Assembly: GCA_037042185.1 (NCBI GenBank)
Contig: JAXQJY010000027.1
Coordinates: 620,001 to 684,000, forward strand
DNA from: Sordariomycetes sp. S80-01Y
Lineage: Eukaryota > Ascomycota > Sordariomycetes
Reading direction: 5' to 3'
DNA: 64,000 nucleotides
This document shows, in pieces, positions 10,938 through 22,008 of this stretch. Within the stretch, counting starts at the first letter, position 1, and the number at the start of each line of letters is the position of its first letter. The translations under genes were made by a program, and so were the position numbers. The notes below the pieces were generated by a model. It saw only the letters and a program-made list of their open reading frames with translations, ran no database searches and had not been told where the DNA came from.

Positions 10938-11909
10938 ATGGCCACTGCGAGCATGAGCAGCGCGCTGGGGGGCCAGCAGTCCGTCGATGCGCCTCTCACC
11001 CGCTGTGCGACATTCCTTGTGTTAGCCGCCAGGCCAGGCCAGGACGCCCTCAGGACCATCCGGTCCACCTTGGCGGGCGTGGAGGGACTGACCAAGAACG
11101 TCTCGATACGTGATCTTCACTCCAACTTCTCGTGCACCGTCGGAATCGGCAGCGCGCTGTGGGACAGTCTCACCAAGCTTCCTCGCCCGTCCGAGCTGCG
11201 GCCGTTCCCTGTGCTCCGGGGCCAAGTCCACGCCACGGTCTCGACGCCGGGTGACCTGCTGTTCCACATACGCTCAGATCGCCGCGACATTTGCTTCGAG
11301 TTTGAGCGCCAGCTCTTCGGTCAGCTTGGAGACGCGGTGCAGGTCGTCGACGAGACCACTGGTTTCCGCTACTTTGACGCCCGTGACCTGCTGGGCTTCG
11401 TCGACGGCACCGCCAACCCGGTCGGGCCAGATGCATCCAGCTCGGCCTTCATCCAGGCTGAGGACGACCCTCATGGCGTCGGTGGGAGCTATGTTGTGGT
11501 GCAGAAGTACCTGCATAACCTCAAAGAATGGAGCGCCCTCAAGACGGAGGATCAGGAGGCTGTGATTGGCCGGACCAAACTGGACAACATAGAGCTGGAC
11601 GACGCCGAGCAAGGGCAGCAGATGTCGCACAAGACACTGGCGACGATTGAGGACGAAGAAGGAAATGAGCATGACATCGTCCGGGACAACATGCCGTTCG
11701 GGTCACCGGCATCGGGCGAGTACGGGACTTACTTCATAGGGTACTCTAAGAAGCTATGGGTGACGGAGAAGATGCTGGAGCGCATGTTTGTTGGGTGTCC
11801 TGAAGGGAAGCATGATCGAATCCTGGACTTTTCGACACCTGTGACGGGGAGCACGTTCTTTGTACCATCGGCCGGGGTACTCGCGGGACTGGAGGACGTG
11901 AAGGACTAG
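10938..11909 (+). CDS. DyP-type heme peroxidase, 323 aa
   Basis: A single uninterrupted exon. I chose ATG 10938 because of its strong context (GAGCCATGGCC) and because family similarity begins soon after; ATG 10818 in frame would add 40 residues of unlikely composition. The DyP hallmark GFVDGT is at about residues 153-158 with its distal Asp, preceded by FRYFDARDLL. Downstream come SYVVVQKYLHNLKEW, GRTKLDNIEL, and the likely proximal heme ligand His at about 231 in QMSHKT, then DIVRDNMPFGS and YGTYFIGYSK. This order matches the compact bacterial-like DyP/YfeX branch rather than the longer secreted fungal dye-decolorising enzymes. No signal peptide is seen, so an intracellular peroxidase is likely. 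It lies downstream of the sulfite-oxidase-like gene in the same direction. Confidence 0.88.
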   Translation: MATASMSSALGGQQSVDAPLTRCATFLVLAARPGQDALRTIRSTLAGVEGLTKNVSIRDLHSNFSCTVGIGSALWDSLTKLPRPSELRPFPVLRGQVHATVSTPGDLLFHIRSDRRDICFEFERQLFGQLGDAVQVVDETTGFRYFDARDLLGFVDGTANPVGPDASSSAFIQAEDDPHGVGGSYVVVQKYLHNLKEWSALKTEDQEAVIGRTKLDNIELDDAEQGQQMSHKTLATIEDEEGNEHDIVRDNMPFGSPASGEYGTYFIGYSKKLWVTEKMLERMFVGCPEGKHDRILDFSTPVTGSTFFVPSAGVLAGLEDVKD

Positions 11910-12171
11910 GAAAGGAGAAGAACATACGTATGTGTGCGGGCTTACATGTGCGTCTCATTGGACGTCTACGCTAGCCAAGAGATCTCTAAATGTGACTTGA
12001 GGAATATCCTATGCTATGTGTGAGATCAGATTATCGAGATGCTACAAAAGCTCCCAATGACCAGGTCTAAAATGTCTAGCCGCTAACAGGATGAGTTGCG
12101 ATGTTGAGCTTCCTATGCGCATATTTATCATGAAATCTATACCAAAGTGACCCCGAAATAATCACCAAGCA

Positions 12172-15100
12172 TCAGGTCGTCTCTCTATCCAGGCTCTGCC
12201 CCAGAACCATTTCATAATAAACACCCCTCTTGGCAATTAGTTCCTCATGACTGCCCATCTGGACCACCCTGCCCCTCTCAAAGACTACAATAGTATGGGC
12301 ATCCCTGATCGTGCTCAGCCTGTGCGCCACAGCCACCGTCGTTCTTCCCTCGGCTGCCTTATCCAATGCTTCTTTGACAACCTTCTCGGACTCGGTATCC
12401 AGAGCACTGGTGGCCTCGTCGAGTAGCAGAAGGCGAGGTTTGCGGATGAGAGCTCTCGCAATGGCAATACGCTGGCGCTGGCCGCCTGAAAGGGAAAGAC
12501 CTTGGTTGCCGCAGGGTGTGGCCAAACCTTGGGGAAGCGAGGCAATGAAATCCCAGACGTTGGCCTGACGGCATGCCGTAGCGATGTCTTCGTCGCTGGG
12601 CTCGCCATCCTCGATGCCGAGAGCAATGTTGTCTCGAATGGAGCCTTGATACAAGAACGGTTCTTGTTGAACAAGAGCAATATGCCGTCTGTGCAAGCGT
12701 CGGTCTTTACTCTTGATATCATGACCATCAGTGAGGATGCGTCCTGTCGTGGGATCGTAAAAGCGTTGCAGAAGAGCGATCATGGTTGACTTGCCGCATC
12801 CGGATGCACCTACGAAGGCGATCTTTTTGCTGGATGGAATATCGACGCTGATGCCTCGAAGAACCTGTTGCTTTGGTCTAAGAGGGTAGGAAAAGGCAAC
12901 CTCATCGACCTCGACGTGCGTTGCCTGCTGGGACGGCTTGTCGTCACCCTTATTTTCTTCATCTTGTTCTGAGTCCTTCATGCTGGCCTTGCGTCTCAAA
13001 GAGAAGATGTAGTTCATCGAAGTCCGCGCTTTGGTGATGCTCGTGGTGTATTGGAAGAACATCGCCGCCGACTCACCCGAAAAGATGACTGCAATGAAGA
13101 CTGTGTAGAACTGTCCGGTCGAATACTCGCCCGTCGAAACGAGACGACCGCCATACCAGAACCCCAAGCCCATAGCGAGGAAAGAGATAGATTGGCTGAG
13201 AGAGTAAAATAGCATTCTCCAGCCGAGTCCACCTATAGCTTGCTTCGCGATGCCCTCAAGGGACACTCGGTAACGGTCAACGATGGCGCGTTCGAGGGCC
13301 AGGGACGAGACCGTTCGGATGGCCATGACGGCTTCGCTTGCAAGACCGCTGCTTTTTGCAAAGCGATTTGAGGTATCGTCTTCGAATTTGAACTCTAACC
13401 GGATGCGGATATAGCCTGCTCCCACCAAAACAGGCAGCGCACCCAGAACGAGCGTCAACCCCAGTTTCCAGCCGTAGGCAATGGCGAGGACGGAGCTTGA
13501 CAGAAGGTTGACGACGTTGATGAGCATCAGCGCCAGGTTCATAGACAGAAGCTCTTGCAGACTTGTAGGCTCGGCACTCAATCTTGACACCAAACTACCA
13601 GTGCTGTGCTCTGGTTGATCAAAGAACACCATCTCCTGCCTTAAGGTATTGTTGAACAGCTCCCCTCGGTAGAACATCATGATGTGCTGGGCAATGACGT
13701 TGGCAATCCAGCCGGCGACAGCATACGCAACTAGGTTGCCCAAGGCAACAACGAAGAACATCAAGGCATAGAAGTTGGCTTTGCTAACGTCGACCGTTTC
13801 AAAAGCCTCCATTGTACGAGCGAAGAGAACTGCGAGGGCGGGATATGTTGCACCCCCAGCAATTGCGCAGAGGAAAGTGATGAACAGGGGCCACCACAAC
13901 TTGGGTTGTTCTTTTAGGACCAACCAGAGGCCCTTAGAGAGTGAGAGGCCCTCGTCGTCATTGGCAAGCTGGGGTGCATCACCGGCACTGCCAGCGGCCG
14001 AGACTTCAGTGACACGGTTGTCCAGGTCATCCACGTTCTCATCTTCTCCTTCCTTGGACTCGATGTCGTTATGGCCTAGATCTTGAGCACGGACAAGGCG
14101 AGCATAAGCGCCTTTGCGTTCGATAAGCTCGTCGTGCGTGCCACTCTCAACGGTTGCGCCCTTCGACATAACGATAATGTTGTCCGCATCGCGGATGGTA
14201 GAAAGCCGATGAGCAATGACGACCATGGTCCTTCCTTTCGCCACGTTGTTGAGCGCCTGTTGCACGATCTTCTCAGCCTTCGGGTCGAGCGCCGACGTGG
14301 CTTCGTCGAGTAGCAGCACTTTGGGGTTGGAGATGATGCTGCGAGCAATGACGACGCGCTGCTTCTGGCCCCCGGAAAGAGATGCGCCGCGCTCACCAAT
14401 GATCGTGTCATAGCCGTGAGGGAGCTCTTCGATGAAGTCGTGCGCAAATGCCGATCGACAAGCTTCCTTCACGAGAGTGCGTTGCTCATTTTCAGGGAGA
14501 TTGGCCATGGCCGTGCCAACGAGACCATCGACTACATTCTGGTAGATCGTGCCGGAAAACAGCGTAGGTTCCTATCTCAATCAGTCCCTGCTCTCCTGGC
14601 GCCGCTGCTTCCTCTTACCTGTTGAACGAGCCTGATACTTGTCCTGAGCCATTGCAGATTCAGGTCCTCAATCGGCTGCCCGTCGAGCGTAATACTTCCG
14701 CTCTCTGGAACGTACCATCTTTCAAGCAATCCGAATATCGTGCTCTTCCCCGAGCCGGAAGCTCCCACAAGCGCTGTAGTCTTGTTGGCGGGCACATCCA
14801 GATCCAATCCATGAAGAACCGGAACATCAGGTCGAGTCGGGTAGGCGAATTTGAGTCCTCGGAGCTTGATTTCTCCAGTGAAGTGCTCAATCATTCCTCC
14901 ATCGGTCGAAAGCGAATCAATCTGTGATTTGCGGTCGATAATCGAGAAAATGTCCGACGCGGCCGCCGTAGCCTTCGAAATAGCTATCGTTTGAGGCGCA
15001 ATCTGCGTCAATGCCTGAGCAGCAACAAGAACCGCAAAGATGACGCTATGTTACGCAACGTCAGGTGTCACGATTCCCAACGAAACATGTATCATGCCGT

Positions 15101-16263
15101 GTTTCTCGGATTGCATACGAGGCGGGAAGCGACTTACGTTACGACCGTGCCCGGATCCGAAATCTCGCCCTCGGAAAACATCCGCATGCCCTGCCAGAAC
15201 GCCAAACCGTAGCCCGCAAAGATGCAGAAGAATTCTGTGGGAAAGAGAATGGCGTAAATGAGCGACTTTTTGGAGCCAACTCGGCGCGCATCTTCGAGAA
15301 TGTGGTTGAAACGCTTCATCAGCCTGGGAAACGCCCAGAAAGCGTGCGCTGTGCGGATGGATGAAAAAGCTTCCTCTGCGAGCGATCCCGACTTTCCGTA
15401 GATGTCAAACATCTTGTACTCGTAAACTGTGTCCCAGATGACGCAAATGATGGTGACGACGATATTGACGGGCACAATTGCGATGACAATGAGGGTCAGC
15501 TTCCACTGTACAGCAAACGCGACGACGAAAGCGGCCACGAAGCTCGAGCAGGCTTGCACGGTTAGACCGAGCTTTTCAGAGATGCCATTGTTGATGAGAT
15601 TGCCGTTGGTGGTGACTTGGCTAGAGACGGACGAGGAGGGTGAGTCGAAGAATGGGACTTCTTGACGGAGTATTTGTCTGACGAAGTCGATGCGAAGTTC
15701 CTTAGTCGTGCGAATAGCCGTCAGGTTGATGATGAACTACACTATTAGCACTGGGCAAGGCAGGGTCTCTTTTGACCTACAGTCCAGATATAGGTCAAGA
15801 CAAATTTGCCTATGAAGAGGTAGATGAAGTAGAGGCTGAATTCGTTGACCTTGGATCGATAACCAGCAGGCGAAAGCTCGCCAATGACAAAATCATTGAA
15901 GACATTGATGAACTTTCCAAATACGACATCCATAAGCGGCAAGACCGTGCCACTCACGATCATGGCGACAAAAGCAACGGCGTTTAAAATCCATCCTTTC
16001 CGGTCGTTGTACGTGAAGACTCGCTGCAGACTGTCAGGATATAGTCATACCCGAGTGGGATTCAAAGTGCTTACGAGGAAGAACTTGACACTAGAGTCGC
16101 CCTTCTTCTCTGCTGTTTCAGGCGCTTCCTCCATCACCATTCCATTCGGTGGGAGTTGAGGCTTTTCGTGTGCGTGGTTAGGCGACGCGCCCCCAGTCGG
16201 TGAGGCCTCATCATCTGAGCTTGGTGAGCCTGTGGGAGGCGGAGGTTTCTCAGTCGCATCCAT
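12172..16263 (-). CDS. Full-size ABC transporter, subfamily B (P-glycoprotein/MDR type), 1285 aa
   Basis: Five exons: 16263-16075, 16023-15781, 15736-15138, 15045-14619 and 14571-12172. The layout is TMD-NBD-TMD-NBD. The N-terminus (MDATEKPPPP) is a hydrophilic Pro/Ser-rich cytosolic tail of about 60 residues. NBD1 has Walker A GASGSGKST (about 440), signature LSGGQKQR (about 550), Walker B VLLLDEATSALD and the switch histidine in VIAHRL. NBD2 repeats these: GASGCGKST (about 1075), LSLSGGQRQR (about 1178), LLLLDEATSALD and VAHRLSTI. All catalytic residues are present, so both sites should be ATP-competent. Length and order match Pgp1/Mdr-type exporters of drugs or lipophilic compounds in the fungal plasma membrane. 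Starts further upstream (16284, 16302) are possible but add unlikely residues. It lies tail to tail with the DyP peroxidase gene, 262 bp apart. Confidence 0.93.
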
Positions 16264-17164
16264 GGTGAAACTGTCGAGGTGCATAAGGGTAGGTTGAATC
16301 ACGGCAAGGATCTTGGGGTGACATGGTTGGAGCGCCCTTTAAGCGTTTATAGACAAATGGCAAAACTAGCGGGAAGCTTCGGGTCGCTTGGGTCCAAAGA
16401 CAAGGGACTTGGCATCGGATGCGAGCATCTCCAATTGTGTTGTTGATGGAGCGAGCACCCGGTTTGAAGCAGCGATGACACGAACAAATGGCCGTGGTGC
16501 CCTGCTTCAGTCCACGCTGTTGGCAGAGTCTCCACCTTCGGCGTCCGCGGGCATCCGTACGATGGCAAAGCAGCATATGTACGTACCTCTTTGCTCGCTG
16601 TAAGTGAGTCACTGGGCCACTGACCTTTGGATCACTCAGCTGACGTCGTGTGAACCCACTGAGATTGTTTCATTGCAGCCAACGTGAATTCCGATGAAGC
16701 AGGCATCGGTTTGCGCATGTTGTGGGAGAACCAGACTGTCGCTGTCATGTCACTACAAGCCCCTGTAGAGTCCCCAGTTCTATCCGCCTTGGCATCATCA
16801 GAGATAGATTGGTTTGCACGGAGTACGGGCTGGTGTTTTACGTGTTTTTCAGTTTTGGAAATATTCTCAGTCTTTCCCATTGGACCGTGATTGTTTGTAG
16901 TTATTTCGGGTGCGGTTATTTAACGCCGCTATTGATGACTTTCAAGGGGTGCTAGTACCTAGCCTTCACGGATCCGGCGCGTATTATACGACATGTTGGA
17001 GGCTTCAATGAACAAATTGACCGATCTTCATGGGGATACTTTTCATGCTTTCGCAACTCGCCAGATGATCAGCTAATGCTACAGAAACTTGGATGCAGTG
17101 TCGCGAGGAGATTCCAGGAAATGTGAGATCCACCTTCGCCCCGGAACTAATCAGCAGCAACCCG
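16264..17164. other. Intergenic region upstream of ABC transporter
   Basis: This 901-bp stretch is the promoter of the minus-strand ABC transporter and the 3' flank of the minus-strand GH39-like gene. Short frames on both strands (16388-16603 plus, 16632-16880 minus) have no recognisable domains. Nothing else was seen. Confidence 0.45.
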
Positions 17165-18727
17165 TCAGAACTCAAGTTCGAATGCCCAAGCCTCTGCCGG
17201 GTTGGTCTGGCGCACCTCCAGGTTGACCTTGTTCTGCTCGTACGCCACCGTGGACGTACCCAGATCCTCGGGATCAGCAACGCGATCGTATCTTCCAGGC
17301 GCCGTGTTGAACTTCGTCGTACGAACCGTGATGTCGCCGCTTTCAGCCAGTCCGACAGTATCCAGATCATTTACTTGAACGTTCCAGGTCCCGTTTTCAG
17401 GCCGAGAACCAGCCAAAATTCTGACACGGCGTGCAGAATCGTCGACGACGGCGAATGAATCCGCGAACGTATCCGCGGTCATTTCGGTGCGGACGCGCTC
17501 ACCTGTCATCTCCTGGTGGTAGTAAACGTAGACCGGGTACTCTCGGGCCGGCCAGTAATCCACGTCGTTGACGTCGTATTGGTTGCCGCTCGCTTCCTTT
17601 CCGAGAAGGTTTGCGAGAAGATCGTGAAGCTCGAGACCACTGCGCCAGTTGGCTCGTAGTCCAGGAGCGTTGTGACGTTCCAACTGAGCAATGTTCCATA
17701 CTGCGGTGGAAGGGATCTGCTGGTCCGGGTGGCCGTACTCCTGAACGTTCCAGATGCCAGTATATTCAATGCCAGCATCAGATAGGATCTGATCAAACTG
17801 GTTGATGGACGTGGTTAAGTCCCCGTCGGCGTAGAGGAAGTGCAAGCTGACCTGGTCGGGAACAGCATCGTTCTTCGCAACACGGCTAGCCCACTCGGTA
17901 AACCAGTTGATCATGTCGCCGGCGAAGTTAGGCAGGCGGCCAAAGGAAGGACCAGTAGTTTTTCCTCCGGGGAAATCGCGTCTGGAGAGCACTTAGTAGC
18001 TGTACTCCCTTCTTGTGAGGATGCGGAAGGTGGGCTTACACAATCTTCTGGTGGGCATGAACATAGTACTCCAGGTACCTGTCTAAACCTCGATCACCGA
18101 ACTCGCCATTGTCGGGCTCATTCCAGATGTCCCACCAAATATTCTCGACCATGTCATCCTGGATCAAGAGGTCAAAGAAAGTGTCGAGAAAGTTATCAAA
18201 GTCCTCATAGCTTCCGTTGTCACCGGGATATGGAACCTCCTCTGGGGAGCTGTAGGAGTCAATTCCCCACATGTCGTGGATCATGATCTGGAAGTTGCCC
18301 CCGTGACGACGTGTAACATCGTAGTCGGATTTGAGAGACTCATATCGTCCCTTTTCACGATGAGTGCCTGTAGTAGTCACGAAGTTGTACGACAGGGTAG
18401 AAAACTCACCAAGAAGTCCTCGTATCCACGTGTCCAGCCTCTTCTCGGCTCCCCAAGCTGAGAGCCCCCTGACCTCATGTTGTTGAAACCAACATCACTA
18501 AGAAAGTGGTCGGGAATCTGGGAGCCATTTAAGGGCAGGCCCAAGAGAATGCCTGAAGCCATGTTCTTGGGGGCTCCAGTACGCTCTCCAAGGAAAACGT
18601 TGGAGGTTCCTGTCAAATCACGGCGCCCCAGCTCTCGGGGTTCCCGAGTGGGGGACGCATGCGTGGTTGGCAAGCAAGCATTGAGTGCAAGGAACAGACA
18701 TGTGAGTCTTTGCATTAATGAGATCAT
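17165..18727 (-). CDS. Secreted clan GH-A glycoside hydrolase (GH39-like), paralog A, 481 aa
   Basis: Exons are 18727-18410, 18350-18040 and 17981-17165. The N-terminus MISLMQRLTCLFLALNACL is a signal peptide. The fold looks like a clan GH-A (beta/alpha)8 barrel. The acid/base candidate is Glu184 in IWNEP, and the nucleophile candidate is Glu291 in WNVQEYGHPD. Intron 1 must use the acceptor GTGAAAAG, giving GYEDFLGRYESL, which aligns with GYEGYKGRFDST in paralog B (22095-23602). The second intron, after the QKI codon, has the same place and phase 2 as intron 1 of paralog B. A C-terminal beta-rich domain (last 130 residues) ends AWAFELEF, like AFEFM in paralog B. Substrate is unknown; GH39 members act on beta-xylosides and arabinogalactan side chains. 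It is divergent from the GH43 gene. Confidence 0.82.
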
Positions 18728-18802
18728 GGTGTGTGCAAATTTTCCCTTGTGCTTAGGAATCGAAGCTGGCCCTGGTGACAGATGATCACAGGTTGTTTTG
18801 CT

Positions 18803-18809
18803 ACTTATA
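18803..18809 (-). promoter_or_regulatory. TATA-like box of GH39-like paralog A
   Basis: TATAAGT on the minus strand, 76-82 bp upstream of the ATG at 18727. The spacing is like that of the GH43 and GH39-like B boxes in this cluster. Confidence 0.5.
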
Positions 18810-18965
18810 GAGTACTCAAAGGAGCCAATACGTAACAAAACATCTTAATAGCAAAACCCTTCATCTCAAGGCGTTTTGATGCACCACACAGATACTCCAA
18901 GAGCTCAACCCACTTCCACCGGGAAAGACTCTCATACAGTATCGCGTACACCGTCGGGAACTTCT

Positions 18966-18977
18966 CCCCCACCGGGG
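18966..18977. promoter_or_regulatory. C-rich dyad CCCCCACCGGGG (candidate regulator site 1)
   Basis: A 12-mer of near-dyad form lying 239 bp upstream of GH39-like A and about 490 bp upstream of GH43. The same string with one change (CCCCCATCGGGG, 21828-21839) lies about 255 bp upstream of GH39-like B. The inverted CCC/GGG arms resemble half-sites of a dimeric Zn2Cys6 regulator, and overlap CreA-type CCCCAC strings. Confidence 0.4.
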
Positions 18978-18984
18978 CGATGAT

Positions 18985-18993
18985 CCCCCACCG
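18985..18993. promoter_or_regulatory. Partial copy CCCCCACCG
   Basis: Nine bases identical to the left part of the 18966-18977 dyad, 8 bp further along. It contains a CCCCAC string that fits the CreA consensus. Confidence 0.3.
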
Positions 18994-19009
18994 TGATTGC
19001 AAGAGCTGT

Positions 19010-19019
19010 CCCCACGGGG
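19010..19019. promoter_or_regulatory. Shortened dyad CCCCACGGGG
   Basis: A third C/G dyad in the shared promoter, 283 bp upstream of GH39-like A, with the arms two bases closer than in site 1. Confidence 0.35.
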
Positions 19020-19373
19020 AAGGGCTTTTAAGCTTAGTTCTGAAGATGGAATAGTCGCGAGCTGGAGAGCTGGGGAACCATTTGTGGCGCTACGCGGGAT
19101 TTCACCAATTCACGACATGACATGACGACGGGGCGCGCACGAAACTCTAGACTCAACAAGCGCGGAATTTCACCACAGGGCATATGGAAGCCCAGATGCA
19201 GCCTCTCATGGCCCTTACTCTAGATTCGGCACTCTTGCGAGAAGGCATGAGAAGCGCATCATGTGTATTGGCTTGGATCAAAAGAAGACCCATTGTCACA
19301 GAGCGTCGATCATATTGACCTCCATATGATGATTCGCTCGGCAATCAGTATGCATGCCAAGCCTTTCGGCCGT

Positions 19374-19378
19374 TATAA
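19374..19378 (+). promoter_or_regulatory. TATA-like box of GH43 gene
   Basis: TATAA within GTTATAAGGATATATG, about 91-95 bp upstream of the GH43 start codon at 19469. Confidence 0.5.
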
Positions 19379-19468
19379 GGATATATGATGCCGTCTTGCC
19401 AGAGAGTTTGGGAGTCCACGCAACAAATCCTCTTACTCATCATCGCTGATTTGTGACTCCTCGCCGAA

Positions 19469-21064
19469 ATGACCTCTCTCACTCTCACAGGCCTGCTCTT
19501 TGCGGCCCTTGTACCATTTTCTCGCGCTCAGAACTTCACAAACCCCATCATCTGGCAAGACCTTGCCGATGTGGACCTTCTTCGCGTAGGCGATGCCTAC
19601 TACTATTCGTCGTCTAACATGCACATGTCTCCAAGTGCTCCCATCCTCAGGTCGTACGATCTGGTGAACTGGGAATACCTTTCGCATTCGATTCCCACTT
19701 TGGTCCCTGACGACCCTTCCTTCAGTCTCGAGGGTGGCAATCGCTATAATGCCGGTGTTTATGCTTCCTCCTTAAAATACCATGAGGAGCGTGGCCTGTT
19801 CTACTGGATCGGCTGCCTCCAGGGCACTGGGTCTACCTACATCTATACAGCGACCGACATTGAGGGTCCCTGGGAGCAAACTTCCGTTCTCGAAGGAAAG
19901 TGCTATTATGACAATGGTATCCTCATTGACGATGACGGCACAATCTACATCGCTTATGGGTCTGGTGTTCAAGATGGCACCGACGCTCAAGTGCTCGTCG
20001 CAAGACTGGACGACGAATTGCAGGAGGCCGAGGTACAGGTCGCCTTCCAGACCAACGAAGAGATCGGATATCTCGAGGGTGCCCGGTTCTACAAGATCAA
20101 CGGATCTTACTTCTTGTGGATGACCTGGCACAACGGCGGCATGGGAAACTTGGTCTTCAAGTCGCAGGACGGGCCGTACGGACCTTACACTAGCGAGGAT
20201 TCCCGCCCAGTCATCTTCAACAGCGGCAATCCGGTGCCCGGCCTCGGGGTTCCCTACCAGGCTGCTTTGGTTGAGACTCCGGAAGCTGACCTTTACGCCA
20301 TTGCCTTTGTCAACAACTGGCCCACTGGACGTATTCCCGTTCTCGCACCCGCTTACATCGATGCCGATGGTTATCCTCAGATCGATTTTGTTAGCGAGAA
20401 CACCTGGGGATCGACGTATCCTCTGCCTCTGCCCACGAGAGAAGTCAAGCCGATAGCCGGCTCTGACGGTTTTGGAAGCGATGTTTTGGGACCTCAGTAT
20501 GAGTGGAACCATAACCCTGACAACTCTAAATGGTCTGTCGGGTCTGGTCTTACGCTGCAAACTGCCACGGTCACGGATGATTTCTTCATGGCCAGAAACA
20601 CACTGAGTCATCGCATTCTCGGACCCAAGTCCACTGCTACCGTTCATCTCGACTACTCTGGGATGGCCAATGGCGATCAGGCTGGCCTTGCCATTTTCAG
20701 ATACCGGGCTTCCTGGCTCGCCATCTCCAAGAGTGACTCCACTACAACGCTCCAGCGAGTTGAGGACGCACTCATGGATTCGTCGGGTGGATGGCACACG
20801 GTGCAGAAGGGCAATGTCACGGATAGCGTCGAAGTCTCGGGAGGCGAGATCTGGCTGCGCGTTGATGCCGACGTCACCAATAGCGATGCTTCTGCCTTCT
20901 TCTCCTACAGCACCGACGGGTCCAGCTTCAAACCACTTGGCGAGACGTACAACATCATTGATGACGCTATTTTCTTTGTTGGAGACCGCTATGGGATTTT
21001 CAATTTTGCTGAGGAGGCTCTCGGCGGCGAAGTCGTGGTCAAGAACTTTACTCTGTCTCAATAG
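19469..21064 (+). CDS. Secreted GH43 glycoside hydrolase, 531 aa
   Basis: A single intronless exon with a signal peptide (MTSLTLTGLLFAALVPFSRA). A five-bladed propeller catalytic domain follows: NPIIWQDLADVDLLRVGD, with the general base candidate Asp34, a pKa-modulating Asp in CYYDNGILIDDDG, and an acid Glu in GYLEGARFYK. From about residue 340 there is a second beta-sandwich domain (ending GEVVVKNFTLSQ), like the concanavalin-like C-terminal domain of fungal GH43 beta-xylosidase/arabinofuranosidase-type enzymes. Activity on xylan, arabinan or galactan cannot be told apart here. The enzyme is divergent from GH39-like A and followed by GH39-like B on the same strand. A 487-codon frame on the opposite strand is a shadow. 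Confidence 0.92.
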   Translation: MTSLTLTGLLFAALVPFSRAQNFTNPIIWQDLADVDLLRVGDAYYYSSSNMHMSPSAPILRSYDLVNWEYLSHSIPTLVPDDPSFSLEGGNRYNAGVYASSLKYHEERGLFYWIGCLQGTGSTYIYTATDIEGPWEQTSVLEGKCYYDNGILIDDDGTIYIAYGSGVQDGTDAQVLVARLDDELQEAEVQVAFQTNEEIGYLEGARFYKINGSYFLWMTWHNGGMGNLVFKSQDGPYGPYTSEDSRPVIFNSGNPVPGLGVPYQAALVETPEADLYAIAFVNNWPTGRIPVLAPAYIDADGYPQIDFVSENTWGSTYPLPLPTREVKPIAGSDGFGSDVLGPQYEWNHNPDNSKWSVGSGLTLQTATVTDDFFMARNTLSHRILGPKSTATVHLDYSGMANGDQAGLAIFRYRASWLAISKSDSTTTLQRVEDALMDSSGGWHTVQKGNVTDSVEVSGGEIWLRVDADVTNSDASAFFSYSTDGSSFKPLGETYNIIDDAIFFVGDRYGIFNFAEEALGGEVVVKNFTLSQ

Positions 21065-21827
21065 ACGTTTGGGCGTCTGACCAAGGAGTGCTATCACCTG
21101 TAGCAAAATAGGGCTTGCACGGGTTTGAGAAGATGGGTTCAATAGGAGCAGTACCAGAATAGAAGCTAAAGGGCGAACATAAAGTCCATATGATCTACAA
21201 TTTGAATACAAAGCGCCAGATCGCTGGATTTTCAAAGTGTCTAGTACAAACTAATTGACCGTTTGGTAAGGCTCTGTACTGTTGTTGCGCTTAGCGAGTC
21301 AGGAATTTCTGTCAAGCAGCCCATCGTCCTAGGGTTCGGAACACAGGCATCGAAAGGTCTGATTTTTACGAGAGACGCGATCCTAAGCGCAACGCCCAAC
21401 AGCTGGGGAGGCGTTGAGCTGAATTATAACTTCGTCTGCGGCACTCTGACGCACTTCTCCTTGTACTCGAACATTGAAATGGACACAATGCCGGCATGTC
21501 AATTCAATCTTGGTCTCTCAATGGTGGTCCCGAACGACCTTACAGGAATTCCCCCCTCATGGACTCTGACGACCCATCATCCGGTTGCCCGAGCATTTTC
21601 TATCATTCTCAAAATGCCACGGAGGTTGCCATGAGAATTATGGACGACTCTCTTGGACGGATCCGGTGCGCTCAGCCTGAAGAGCGGCTGGAACCGCGCC
21701 AGTCAGCATCTGATACACGTAAAGCGCGCGAAACATCAGCGGCCTTGAAGTCACGCGGCCCCGCCACCGCAGTATCGGCATCCAAATACTGGATAGTTTG
21801 TGGGGTTAAAGCTTAAGTGCTTCCCCG

Positions 21828-21839
21828 CCCCCATCGGGG
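21828..21839. promoter_or_regulatory. C-rich dyad CCCCCATCGGGG (candidate regulator site 2)
   Basis: Differs at one position from the dyad at 18966-18977 and lies 256 bp upstream of the GH39-like B start, almost the same distance as site 1 from paralog A. A TTCCCCAG string follows at 21841. Confidence 0.42.
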
Positions 21840-22001
21840 TTTCCCCAGATTCAGATACGCGGAACCTCCACATACCCGCCACGAGATCTACAGACTACTA
21901 ACGCTGTGAGCCAGTCCCGAACCGCTGAAGAAGCACCATCGGGCGAGGCTACGGTGAATTCATCCGGGATGGCGCTCAAAACAAACAAGGAGTGTTTGGG
22001 C

Positions 22002-22008
22002 TATTTAA
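22002..22008 (+). promoter_or_regulatory. TATA-like box of GH39-like paralog B
   Basis: TATTTAA, about 87-93 bp upstream of the ATG at 22095, in a position like the other boxes of the cluster. Confidence 0.4.

Larger units (their letters stand above)
18728..19468. promoter_or_regulatory. Bidirectional promoter of GH39-like A and GH43 genes (741 bp)
   Basis: Two head-to-head hydrolase genes share this interval. It contains a TATA-like element on each side, about 75-95 bp before each start, and a cluster of three C-rich dyads of the form CCCC(C)A(C/T)...GGGG between 18966 and 19019. The C-rich strings also contain CCCCAC, which fits the carbon-catabolite repressor CreA consensus SYGGRG on the opposite strand. 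Co-regulation of the two genes is inferred, not shown. Confidence 0.55.

Noticed and set aside
19772-21235. 487-codon open frame on the minus strand
   Set aside because: It lies antisense to the GH43 gene, has no domain, and its openness follows from codon use of the real gene.
21263-21634. Small plus-strand gene between GH43 and GH39-like B
   Set aside because: No domain, splice or promoter support, and it overlaps another open frame; I treat it as chance.
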